Assembly (NCBI GenBank): GCA_934511335.1 | Contig: CAKSWL010000032.1 | Coordinates: 1-14,007, forward strand | DNA from: an uncultured Cloacibacillus sp. | Lineage (GTDB): Bacteria; Synergistota; Synergistia; Synergistales; Synergistaceae | Reading direction: 5' to 3' | Length of the DNA: 14,007 nucleotides | Part shown: one piece after another, positions 1 through 6,505 of the stretch | Layout: every line of letters begins with the position of its first letter | How positions within the stretch are numbered: position 1 is the first letter of the stretch | Notes under the pieces: model-generated | Seen by the model: the letters and a program-made list of their open reading frames with translations, nothing else | Told to the model about the DNA's origin: nothing | Databases searched by the model: none | Made by a program: the position numbers and the translations under genes

Positions 1-509
1 GCAGTACTATCATCGCGCCGGCCCTGATCGGCATGAAGGTGCTGCCCCTTTCCGCACACCTCTTCGTCTTCTACTTCGGCATCATGGCCGACCTCACGCC
101 GCCCGTCTGCCTCGCCGCCTTCACGGGCGCGGGCATTGCGGGAGCGAGCCCTGCCAAGACTGGGATGACGGCGACGCGGATCGCATTGGCCTCCTACCTG
201 CTGCCCTACTGCTTCGTCTATAATCCAATGCTGCTGCTGCAGAATGTCGAGGCCGTAGAACTCGTCGTTCTTGTCGTTTCGGCCGTACTGGGGGTCATCG
301 CGCTCGCGGGCTCTTTCGAAGGCTGGTTCTGCAGGGATCTGAAATCATACGAGCGGGTGCTGTTCGGCATCATCGCGCTGCTCTCGATACACCATGATTT
401 CTGGATCAGCGTCGCCTCCATCGCGGGGATCGCGGTGCTTGCGGTGTACTTTAAAAAAAGCTCCGGCAGTTCGTCTTCGGGAGATATGAAGGCGGCTTCT
501 GCCTCATAA
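1..509 (+). CDS. TRAP transporter fused permease (4TM/12TM type), C-terminal part
   Basis: The open frame is already running at the left edge (frame of base 3), so the start lies outside the window. About 168 residues remain, ending in TAA at 507-509. The residues APALIGMKVLPLSAHLFVFY, then MADLTPPVCLAAFTGAGIAG and a later YNPMLLLQ, match the conserved C-terminal half of the fused DctQ-DctM TRAP permeases that usually work with a TAXI-type binding protein to import dicarboxylates or amino acids using an ion gradient. Several hydrophobic membrane segments follow, and the tail is hydrophilic and Ser-rich (KKSSGSSSSGD), consistent with a cytoplasmic or free C-terminus. The ATG at 33 is an internal Met, not a start. 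A rho-independent terminator follows at 542-575. Substrate cannot be read from this fragment. Family assignment is firm. Confidence 0.85.
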   Translation, partial: STIIAPALIGMKVLPLSAHLFVFYFGIMADLTPPVCLAAFTGAGIAGASPAKTGMTATRIALASYLLPYCFVYNPMLLLQNVEAVELVVLVVSAVLGVIALAGSFEGWFCRDLKSYERVLFGIIALLSIHHDFWISVASIAGIAVLAVYFKKSSGSSSSGDMKAASAS

Positions 510-541
510 CCGTCTGAACCGATTACGGTAAAATCATCGCG

Positions 542-575
542 CCGGCCTCTTTAATGTCATAAGAGGCCGGTTTTT
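542..575 (+). terminator. Intrinsic terminator after the fused TRAP permease gene
   Basis: A perfect 9-bp stem, CCGGCCTCT (542-550) with AGAGGCCGG (562-570), is followed at once by TTTTT (571-575). It lies 33 bases after the stop codon. This is the classic rho-independent form and separates the TRAP gene from the AbrB-like gene. Confidence 0.85.
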
Positions 576-579
576 ATTG

Positions 580-604
580 TATAATCTACCGGTACAGGAG
601 GTGG
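580..604 (+). promoter_or_regulatory. Candidate -10 box and strong RBS for the AbrB-like gene
   Basis: A perfect TATAAT lies at 580-585, directly after the terminator U-tract, but no convincing -35 is found at the right distance. A strong Shine-Dalgarno sequence, AGGAGGTGG, covers 596-604, seven to eight bases before the ATG at 611. If the -10 is real, the leader is only about 20 bases. Confidence 0.45.
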
Positions 605-610
605 AGTGTA

Positions 611-1105
611 ATGTCTTCACAATTCTACACGATATTTGCCGTCGCCTTGGGCAGCGGGCTTGGCTATAAATTGAACTTTCCCGCCGGCGCGATGGTCGGC
701 GGACTTCTCGGCGGTCTCATCGTCAAGGGGATATTGACCATGGGGCTGGATCCGAAAATAGATTGGCTCTCCTATCTTTCTCAGGCGCTCGTGGCCTATG
801 TGCTGGTTCGCGGCAGCGATTTTTCTTCTTTGCGCGAGCTGCCGAAATACCTTCCCGCGGCGGTCGCCTACAGCCTGATGCTGTTATTCTTCACGCTGGG
901 GCTGGCCTGGATTTTTTCCCGCCTCTGCGGGATGGACTTCCTTACGTCGCTGTTTGCGACTACTCCCGGCGGGCTCACCGGGATCTCCGTCGTGGCGGTG
1001 GACATCGGCGCGAACCCCGCGATCTCCGTGCTTTTCAACATCTGCCGCATCGTCACGGTGCTTGTTGTGGTGCCGATCCTGGCCAATATAATAGTGCGGC
1101 GCTGA
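611..1105 (+). CDS. AbrB-family membrane protein, single-repeat (half-length) form
   Basis: This 164-residue protein is almost wholly hydrophobic, with about five membrane segments. The signature PAGAMVGGLLGG near residues 24-35, the repeat-end block TTPGGLTGISVVAVDIGANP around residues 116-135, and the following basic helix with NICRIVTVLVVVP match the 'membrane protein AbrB duplication' unit. This family was once labelled ammonia monooxygenase-like and is unrelated to the AbrB DNA-binding regulators. Typical members carry two such units in about 350 residues; this one carries one. The start is supported by the strong RBS at 596-604. The stop codon overlaps the RBS of the next gene, so it probably heads an operon with the acyltransferase. 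Its function is not established; a transport or membrane-stress role is only suggested for the family. It could be one subunit of a homodimer or of a split pair. Confidence 0.75.
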   Translation: MSSQFYTIFAVALGSGLGYKLNFPAGAMVGGLLGGLIVKGILTMGLDPKIDWLSYLSQALVAYVLVRGSDFSSLRELPKYLPAAVAYSLMLLFFTLGLAWIFSRLCGMDFLTSLFATTPGGLTGISVVAVDIGANPAISVLFNICRIVTVLVVVPILANIIVRR

Positions 1106-1117
1106 GGGGCATACGAA

Positions 1118-2020
1118 ATGGGGCGCAGACAACCGTTTATATGGCATTCGCTGAACACCTTCAGAAAACTGGCCTGTTCGCTGCCGCATGAAAAGGCGGT
1201 CGCGATGGGGGGTGCTTTAGGATCCCTTGTCGCCCGTTTTTCCCGGAAGAAGGTCTCCGAGGCTCAGGAGCGCTGCGCGCGGGTCCTGGGCGTCTCGCGC
1301 GAAAGGGCGCTGGCGATCGTGCTCGGCTCCTACGACCATTTCGGCCGCGCCGCTGCGGAGTTTGCGAGAATGCCCGTCATGGCGGACAAGATAGATTCGC
1401 TGGTGCATTTTACAGGGCACGAGTACCTTGTGGAGGCGGTGAAGTCCGGGCGCGGGGCGCTGCTCGCCACGGCGCATATCGGCAACTGGGAATATGCCGC
1501 CTGCTGGCTCGCGCATCAGGGGCTGCCGGTCAATTCGCTCGGCACCGACCAGCGCGACGACCGGATCACCGAACTCATCAAGGAGCTGCGCCGCGCCGGC
1601 GGCTCAAAGGCGCTCGGCAAAGCCAGCGACCTGCGGTCGATGATTAAGGCGCTGCAAAAGGGGGAGATAATCGCCGTTCCCGTAGACCAGGACGCCAAGG
1701 AGGCGGGGCTCGTCTCGCCGTTTCTCGGCTTTCCCGCCAGTACGCCCCTCGGCCCGGCGAAACTGGCCGCGAAGCTCGGCTGCGACGTCATCCCCGCTAT
1801 TTGTACGCGGAACGCCGACGGAATCACCTTTGAGACGAAAATATTCCCGCCGATGAGGGGCCGTAACGGAGAGCCCTTCGGCAAAGATCTCCAGACAAGC
1901 ACCGACGACCTGAACGCCGTGATCTCCGACGGCATTCGCGAGCACCCAGAACAATGGATGTGGATGTACCCGCGTTGGGAATCCGTAGAAAGAGGCATTT
2001 TTGATGAATGTGGGAATTGA
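1118..2020 (+). CDS. LpxL/HtrB-family lysophospholipid (lipid A) acyltransferase
   Basis: This 300-residue protein has the features of the LpxL/LpxM/HtrB family, which moves an acyl chain from acyl-ACP onto a lipid A precursor (or a related glycolipid) at the inner face of the inner membrane. The catalytic H-X4-E motif is HIGNWE, with His120 and Glu125. DQD at 190-192 and the C-terminal PEQWMWMYPRW (277-287) are further family blocks. Length is normal (about 290-320). The N-terminal helix is only weakly hydrophobic. The start ATG at 1118 has GAGGGG at 1104-1109, overlapping the stop of the upstream AbrB-like gene. The 3' end overlaps the RuvX-like gene by 17 bases, which suggests translational coupling. 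The enzyme implies a diderm envelope. Exact acceptor and acyl length cannot be read from sequence. Confidence 0.85.
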   Translation: MGRRQPFIWHSLNTFRKLACSLPHEKAVAMGGALGSLVARFSRKKVSEAQERCARVLGVSRERALAIVLGSYDHFGRAAAEFARMPVMADKIDSLVHFTGHEYLVEAVKSGRGALLATAHIGNWEYAACWLAHQGLPVNSLGTDQRDDRITELIKELRRAGGSKALGKASDLRSMIKALQKGEIIAVPVDQDAKEAGLVSPFLGFPASTPLGPAKLAAKLGCDVIPAICTRNADGITFETKIFPPMRGRNGEPFGKDLQTSTDDLNAVISDGIREHPEQWMWMYPRWESVERGIFDECGN

Positions 2021-2438
2021 TCCGGGACGCTGGAAGATCGGCGTCGCCTTCGCCGAAGACGGGGCGCTGCTCTTTTCCGCGATCGTTCCTGCCGGGGAAC
2101 GCGCCGTCATTATCAAAGCCTTTGAAAGCGGCGCTTGGGAGCTTCTCGAAGGTTGGCGCGCGGAGGGCGGCGCGGAAGTGATCCGCGGACGCGCCGCCGA
2201 AAGCGTCTATATCGGCGACGGCACCTCCGCGAAAGAATTTTTTCAGGAATTTCCCTTTAAATACACGAAGATAGACGAATATGGCACGACGCTGGCGGCG
2301 AGAAAAATATATTGGCGGCTGCACCCGCCGAGCGGGATCATGAAGCTCGTTCCGCTCTCGCTGCGCACGCCGCCGCGAAATATAGATGATCTGGCCGCCT
2401 ATGCCATTATGTTAAGGGCTGAAAACCGCTTAGATTAG
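2004..2438 (+). CDS. RuvX/YqgF-like RNase H-fold protein
   Basis: This 144-residue protein shows the three acidic blocks of the RuvC/YqgF (RuvX) RNase H-like fold: GIDPGRWKIGVAF with Asp6, KIDEYGTTLAARKIYW with Asp91-Glu92, and IDDLAAYAIML with Asp128-Asp129. In RuvX the equivalent blocks are a D-x-G-x-K strand, a DER-x-TT strand-helix and a D-A-x-AA helix. Known relatives are putative Holliday-junction resolvases or act in pre-16S rRNA maturation. I chose ATG 2004 over the overlapping TTG 2001; AGAGG at 1991-1995 sits at good distance. The start lies inside the acyltransferase gene and the 3' end overlaps the convergent minus-strand gene by 9 bases (2430-2438). Similarity is to the motif pattern only, so it may be a divergent paralogue rather than the true ruvX. 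The middle, residues 30-85, is not recognised. Confidence 0.6.
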   Translation: MNVGIDPGRWKIGVAFAEDGALLFSAIVPAGERAVIIKAFESGAWELLEGWRAEGGAEVIRGRAAESVYIGDGTSAKEFFQEFPFKYTKIDEYGTTLAARKIYWRLHPPSGIMKLVPLSLRTPPRNIDDLAAYAIMLRAENRLD

Positions 2439-2951
2439 CTCCACGTTCACGCCGTAAGGCGCGAGCTCTCCGTTCAGACCCTCCGCGACGGCTTTCACCG
2501 CCGCGCGGTACATGCCCGCGGTCAGATTCTCCCGCTCGCGCGGCAGTCTCACGACGATCTCGGGCGCTTCTCCGCCTATCATATAGGGCAGGGCGCATTT
2601 ACAGAGCATAAATAAACCGTTTACCGCCGCAGTATGGGCCGTGAAATCCTCATCCGTAAGGTCAAGAAAGAGTTCCCCCTGCGTTTTGAGCTCGGGCGCG
2701 TAGACCAGCCGGTCGATGGCGCCGAGGCTCTCCGCGCAACTGACGACCGCCGGGGCGATCGCTTCAAGCGTCATCTCCGCCGTTACGCATCCTCCCATGC
2801 AGCCGGATATCTCATTCAGCCGTTCTTCAAGCTCCGCAGCCTCGCCGGCGTCCGCGCAGGTATAATAAACCATACCGTCCTCGATCAGGGCTGTAAGCTC
2901 CGACAGCGCGGAAGGCGCGAAAGGCAGAAAAATTTTTTTCTTGCTGGACAT
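2430..2951 (-). CDS. Degenerate short-chain dehydrogenase/reductase-like protein
   Basis: This 173-residue protein keeps the outline of a short-chain dehydrogenase (SDR). SLGAIDRLVYAPE (75-87) stands where SDRs have G-x-ID-x-LVNNAG, AAVNGLFMLCKCALPYM (108-124) matches the VN-G-F helix, and MYRAAVKAVAEGLNGELAPY (147-166) matches the active-site helix. The N-terminal G-x3-G-x-G cofactor loop is not recognisable. The catalytic Y-x3-K is disrupted: Tyr148 and Lys153 are one residue too far apart. The chain stops just after the GVNVELI strand, about 60-70 residues short of a usual SDR. It is therefore probably non-catalytic or has another role. I used ATG at 2951, not the upstream ATG at 3038, because the longer frame would sit inside the yerC-like gene. 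It starts 10 bases after that gene's stop, in one operon. Confidence 0.6.
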   Translation of the reverse strand: MSSKKKIFLPFAPSALSELTALIEDGMVYYTCADAGEAAELEERLNEISGCMGGCVTAEMTLEAIAPAVVSCAESLGAIDRLVYAPELKTQGELFLDLTDEDFTAHTAAVNGLFMLCKCALPYMIGGEAPEIVVRLPRERENLTAGMYRAAVKAVAEGLNGELAPYGVNVELI

Positions 2952-2961
2952 CCTGCCAGGA

Positions 2962-3270
2962 CTACTTCCCTTCGGCCGCCTTTGCCGCCTCAAGCTTGCG
3001 CAGGACGTCGCGGTAGCCGTCGGCGCCGTATTCGACAAACTTTTTCACGCGGCTGATCGTCGCCGTGCTGGCGCCGGTGGCCTGTACGATCTGCGGATAA
3101 GAAAAACCCTTGAGCAGCAAGTTGGCGACCTGAAGCCTCTGAGAGAAGGCTTTGATCTCAGAAAAGGTCGCGACATCCTCAAGAAAACGGTAAGCCTCGT
3201 CCCTGTCGGTAATGGCGACTATGGAATCGCAAAGCTGGTCGGTGAATTCGTCTTTCCACTGGTTTGACAT
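2962..3270 (-). CDS. YerC/YecD-type TrpR-like DNA-binding protein
   Basis: This 102-residue protein matches the YerC/YecD branch of the TrpR superfamily, small helical regulators mostly seen in Firmicutes and related bacteria. The N-terminal half (to residue 50) is the helical dimerisation part, with the block FLEDVATFSEIKAFSQRLQV at about 29-48. A helix-turn-helix follows at 57-78 (SYPQIVQATGASTATISRVK), with the typical G-A-S-T-A-T-ISR recognition helix. The start at 3270 has GGAGG seven bases upstream on the minus strand. Whether tryptophan is its ligand is unknown, and no trp genes lie here. It is followed by the SDR-like gene and diverges from proS, so the shared 224-base gap is a natural place for its own operator. 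A promoter and a tandem repeat are visible there. Confidence 0.85.
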   Translation of the reverse strand: MSNQWKDEFTDQLCDSIVAITDRDEAYRFLEDVATFSEIKAFSQRLQVANLLLKGFSYPQIVQATGASTATISRVKKFVEYGADGYRDVLRKLEAAKAAEGK

Positions 3271-3317
3271 AGTTTTGCCTCCGTATTTTAGAACTTTAAT
3301 CAGCGACTATATTAGAT

Positions 3318-3345
3318 AGAATACGCTAAATCGGGAAAAAGTCAA
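3318..3345 (-). promoter_or_regulatory. Promoter of the yerC-like/SDR-like operon
   Basis: Read on the minus strand, TTGACT (3340-3345) is followed after 16 bases by TATTCT (3318-3323), a fair sigma-70-type match (5/6 and 4/6). The leader to the ATG at 3270 would be about 40 bases. The palindrome AAGCCGGCTT (3344-3353) overlaps the -35 box. Confidence 0.55.
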
Positions 3346-3347
3346 GC

Positions 3348-3365
3348 CGGCTTAAGCGGCTTAAG
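3348..3365. repeat. Tandem 9-bp repeat in the yerC-like/proS divergent gap
   Basis: CGGCTTAAG occurs twice head to tail (3348-3356 and 3357-3365), immediately upstream of the -35 of the yerC-like promoter. Each copy contains the palindrome CTTAAG. It is a candidate operator, possibly for the adjacent TrpR-like regulator; that link is inference. Confidence 0.5.
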
Positions 3366-3429
3366 TAAACTCATACATAATGGTAAATCGGCGTTTATTC
3401 GCACCTCTGAGCAAAATCAGCCTGAAAGG

Positions 3430-3486
3430 TGGTAGAATATAGAGCGGCTGTAATCAGGAGAATAAACGACCAAAAAGGCATGGAGG
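3430..3486 (+). promoter_or_regulatory. Extended -10 promoter and RBS of proS
   Basis: TGG-TAGAAT at 3430-3438 is an extended -10 element (TG-n plus a 5/6 match to TATAAT); no clear -35 is needed or seen. The leader would be about 50 bases, too short for a T-box. GGAGG at 3482-3486 lies eight bases before the ATG at 3495. Confidence 0.5.
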
Positions 3487-3494
3487 AACTATAG

Positions 3495-4937
3495 ATGGCG
3501 AAAAATATCACCCCGAAAGAAAAAGATTATTCACAGTGGTACCTTGACGTTATCCGCGTCGCGGAGATGGCCGACTACGCGCCGGTGCGCGGCTGTATGG
3601 TCGTGCGTCCGACCGGCTACGCGGTTTGGGAAATGGTGCAGAGCTACTTCGACGACGCCTTCAAAGAGACTGGGCATGTGAACGCGGCCTTTCCGCTGCT
3701 GATCCCGCAGTCCTTCCTCGCGAAAGAGGCGGAGCACGTCGAAGGGTTTGCGCCGGAGTGCGCGGTAGTCACGCACGCCGGAGGCGAAGAACTGGAAGAG
3801 CCCCTCATCATCCGCCCGACCTCCGAGACCGTCATCGGCCACATGTACAGCAAATGGGTGCAGTCATGGCGCGACCTGCCGATCCTGATAAACCAGTGGT
3901 GCAACGTCATGCGCTGGGAAAAACGCCCGCGCCTGTTCCTGCGTACCTCAGAATTTCTCTGGCAGGAGGGACACACCGCCCACGCGACGGAAGAGGAAGC
4001 CGTCGAAGAGACGCTGCGCATGCTTGAGGTATACCGGCGAGTGATGACGGATTATCTCGCGCTGCCGGTGCTTGAGGGAGAAAAGACCGAGGGCGAGCGT
4101 TTCCCCGGCGCCGACAACACATACACCTGCGAGACGATGATGAGCGATAAAAAGGCTTTGCAGGCCGGCACAAGCCACTATCTGGGACAGAACTTCGCGA
4201 AGGCCTTCGAGATCCAGTTCCAGAATAAAAAGGGCGAGATGGAATTTGCCTACACCACAAGCTGGGGCGTTTCCACACGCCTCATCGGCGCCATCATCAT
4301 GACGCACTCCGACAACGACGGCCTGATTCTGCCGCCGCGCATCGCTCCTGTGAAGGCCGTCATCATTCCCATCTCCACAAATGACGAAAAAATCGCCGGC
4401 GAGATCATGCCGAAGGCGGAGGCGCTCCAGCAGGAGCTTAACAAGGCCGTCGGCGGACGCTTTGTGAAAATCGATACGCAGTTCCATATGCGCCCCGGCG
4501 ACCGCTTCTTCTCACATTTGCAGAAGGGCGTCCCGCTGCGTCTTGAGCTTGGAGAGAAAGAGTTCGCCGGTGAAAAGCTCCGCGCCGTACGCCGCGACAC
4601 CGGTGAAAAGATCGACATCGCCTGGGCCGACGCCGCGGCGGCGGTCCCCGCGCTGCTTGAAGATATACAGCGTAATCTCTACCAGCGCGCGCTTGATTTC
4701 CGCCTCGCCAACACCCATAAGGCCGCCGATATGGAAGAATTCAAGGAGCTGCTTGAAAAAGAGGGCGGTTTTATCGAGGTATTCTTCGGCGGCACAAAAG
4801 AGGACGAAAAGGCGATCAAGGAAGCTACGGGCGCTACGCCGAGATGTTTTCCCTTCGCCCACGCCGGCGAGCGCGGAAAGTGCTTCTACACCGGCAAAGA
4901 GGGAGCCAGAAAGGCGATCTTCGCGAAGGCCTATTAA
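3495..4937 (+). CDS. proS: Prolyl-tRNA synthetase, short archaeal/eukaryote-type
   Basis: This 480-residue class II synthetase charges tRNA-Pro with proline in the cytoplasm. RPTSE (108-112), the motif 2 region RTSEFLWQEGHTAH (150-163), TSHYLGQNFAKAF (226-238) and motif 3 with GVSTRLIGAIIM and HSDNDGLILPPRIAP (258-285, Arg262) are all present. The C-terminal anticodon-binding domain (from about 285, AP-x-K-AVIIPI) is followed by the extra zinc-binding-like region, and the chain ends in Tyr (FAKAY), as the archaeal/eukaryote-type enzymes do. There is no editing (INS) domain, unlike the ~570-residue bacterial type. Length is normal. The C-terminal CFPF and KCFYTG keep only two Cys, so the zinc site may be reduced. 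It is transcribed alone, divergent from the yerC-like gene, with a clear RBS. Confidence 0.97.
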   Translation: MAKNITPKEKDYSQWYLDVIRVAEMADYAPVRGCMVVRPTGYAVWEMVQSYFDDAFKETGHVNAAFPLLIPQSFLAKEAEHVEGFAPECAVVTHAGGEELEEPLIIRPTSETVIGHMYSKWVQSWRDLPILINQWCNVMRWEKRPRLFLRTSEFLWQEGHTAHATEEEAVEETLRMLEVYRRVMTDYLALPVLEGEKTEGERFPGADNTYTCETMMSDKKALQAGTSHYLGQNFAKAFEIQFQNKKGEMEFAYTTSWGVSTRLIGAIIMTHSDNDGLILPPRIAPVKAVIIPISTNDEKIAGEIMPKAEALQQELNKAVGGRFVKIDTQFHMRPGDRFFSHLQKGVPLRLELGEKEFAGEKLRAVRRDTGEKIDIAWADAAAAVPALLEDIQRNLYQRALDFRLANTHKAADMEEFKELLEKEGGFIEVFFGGTKEDEKAIKEATGATPRCFPFAHAGERGKCFYTGKEGARKAIFAKAY

Positions 4938-4966
4938 AAGCAGTGGAATAATAATTAAAGCAGGAC

Positions 4967-5012
4967 ACGGCACAAACCGGCGGAGAACAGTCGCTCCGCC
5001 GGTTTGTGCCGT
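4967..5012 (+). repeat. 19-bp perfect inverted repeat after proS
   Basis: Arms 4967-4985 (ACGGCACAAACCGG...GGAG) and 4994-5012 pair perfectly over 19 bp with an 8-base loop (AACAGTCG), starting 29 bases after the proS stop. No T-run follows on either strand (ATTGGGG on plus), so it is not a standard intrinsic terminator. It may still mark the mRNA 3' end or act as a weak bidirectional stop between the convergent proS and dctM. Confidence 0.7.
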
Positions 5013-5120
5013 ATTGGGGAATTATTAAAGGCGCGTCGTTCCGGGATGGAAGCCTTCAGGCCGGAGCGCGGGGCGGGAGCAGGCGGCAGCGTAAACGAGG
5101 CCGCCGGAGGCGCGGTGGAC

Positions 5121-5157
5121 AAAAAAGGAGCCGCCCATCTGCCCGAGCGGCTCCTTT
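5121..5157 (-). terminator. Intrinsic terminator of the TRAP dctQM operon
   Basis: On the minus strand an 11-bp perfect stem (arms 5147-5157 and 5124-5134, AAAGGAGCCGC with GCGGCTCCTTT, 12-base loop) runs straight into a T-run given by the AAAAAA at 5121-5126. It lies about 30 bases beyond the dctM stop and is a good rho-independent terminator. Confidence 0.85.
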
Positions 5158-5188
5158 GCGGTTGGCAGTAAGATATTTCGGCGGACGC

Positions 5189-6505
5189 TTACCAGGGAAC
5201 TCCCAGCACGAAGTGCGGCAGCGCAAGCACGATCTTCGGGACGTAGGCCGTTATGAGAAGCACCGGTACCCAGCAGATGACCATGAATTTCAGCGCAGGA
5301 CTCATGATCTCGTTTATGGGCGCGCCTCCCACTCGCCCGCTTAGGTAAAGGACCGGGGCCGCCGGCGGCGTTATGCAGCCAAGCGCGGTGTTGACGCCGA
5401 CGATCGCGGCGTAGTGGACGGGGTTGAAGCCGAGGTCCATGATGATCGGCAGCAGGATCGGCGTGGTGAGCACGACGACGCTGATGTCGTCCATCAGCAT
5501 CCCCATCAGCACGAGGAAGACGTTGATCATCATCATGACGACGATGGGGTTGGTCGAAATCGAGTAGAAGAGGTGCAGCACGCGGCCCGGCAGGTCTTCA
5601 AGGATGTAGAGGCGTGAAAGCATCGAGACGGAGTAGAGCATGACCATGATGACGCCGGTCGTGATCGCGCTCTCGACGATGATGTTGAAGAGGTTTTTCC
5701 AGGTGAGCCCCTTGTAGACGAAGAGGCCGATGGGAACGCAGTAGAGCACCGCAAGCGCCGAGGCTTCGGTGGTCGTCATGACGCCGCCGTAGATGCCGCC
5801 TAAGACCATGACCGGCATGAAAAGGGCGGGAATGGCAAGGCGGCCGCGCTCACAGAACATCTTCCAACGCTCGGCTCCTGTGCGTTTAGTTGTTACAAAG
5901 ACCTGTTTGTTGTCACGCAGCATCCAGACGTTGATGACGCTGAGGAGGATGATCGTGATTATTCCGGGGCCGACCGTAGAGAGGAAGCAGGCGAGCACGG
6001 AGATGCCGCTGATCCAGGCGAAGATGATGAGCGTCGCGTTCGGGGGAATGAGAAGGCCGAGCAGCGAGGCGTTCGCCATCAGCGCGCAGGCGTGTCCCAT
6101 CGGATAGCCGCCCTGACGGAGACGCGGGAACATGATCGCGCCGATGCAGGAGAGGGTGGCGCAGGCCGCGCCGCAGATAGAGCCGAATACGGCGCAGGAG
6201 ACGACGGCGACGATGCCCAGCCCGCCTTTGATATGGCCGACGAAGACGTCTACCATGTCGATAAGCTTTTCGGCGATCTTTCCGCGTTCCATGATGCCGC
6301 CCGCGAGGATGAACATCGCGATGGCGATGAGCGAGACGGAGTTCATCTGCGTGAAGCCGTAGGGGAGAAGCTGCGTGGCCTGGTATCCCGCGCCGTCGGG
6401 GCCGCCGAAGAAGATGAGCCAGGCGCAGGAGGCCATGAAGCTTACCGGGACCGGTACGCCGATGGTGAGAGAGAGTATAAGGATGACAAGCGCGACATAA
6501 ATCAT
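5189..6505 (-). CDS. dctM: TRAP transporter large permease subunit
   Basis: This 438-residue protein is the 12-TM large membrane subunit of a tripartite ATP-independent periplasmic transporter, which carries carboxylates or similar solutes across the inner membrane on a sodium gradient. Family blocks seen: PVPVSFM near residue 18; SLIAIAMFILAGGIMERG (58-75); HIKGGLGIVAVVSCAVFGSI (91-110) followed by GAIMFPRLRQGGYP; LIPPNATLIIFAWISGISV; and the DDISVVVLTTPILLPI and GCITPPAAPVLY blocks of the second half. Length is normal. Its ATG overlaps the dctQ stop (ATGA, 6502-6505), and AAGGAGG lies upstream, so the two are translationally coupled. A terminator follows at 5121-5157. No DctP binding-protein gene is in the operon, so the substrate is unknown. 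Confidence 0.95.
   Translation of the reverse strand: MIYVALVILILSLTIGVPVPVSFMASCAWLIFFGGPDGAGYQATQLLPYGFTQMNSVSLIAIAMFILAGGIMERGKIAEKLIDMVDVFVGHIKGGLGIVAVVSCAVFGSICGAACATLSCIGAIMFPRLRQGGYPMGHACALMANASLLGLLIPPNATLIIFAWISGISVLACFLSTVGPGIITIILLSVINVWMLRDNKQVFVTTKRTGAERWKMFCERGRLAIPALFMPVMVLGGIYGGVMTTTEASALAVLYCVPIGLFVYKGLTWKNLFNIIVESAITTGVIMVMLYSVSMLSRLYILEDLPGRVLHLFYSISTNPIVVMMMINVFLVLMGMLMDDISVVVLTTPILLPIIMDLGFNPVHYAAIVGVNTALGCITPPAAPVLYLSGRVGGAPINEIMSPALKFMVICWVPVLLITAYVPKIVLALPHFVLGVPW

Noticed and set aside
2952..3038. Longer start for the SDR-like gene at 3038
   Set aside because: The added residues would be encoded inside the yerC-like gene in another frame and are Arg/Ser/Thr-rich; ATG 2951 gives a better start just after that gene's stop.
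3439..3494. T-box or other riboswitch leader for proS
   Set aside because: The leader after the extended -10 is only about 50 bases and shows no T-box sequence or terminator hairpin.
4543..5028. 161-codon open frame on the plus strand overlapping the end of proS
   Set aside because: It is a shifted frame of the proS coding sequence rich in Ser, Arg and Pro, with no RBS and no recognisable motif.
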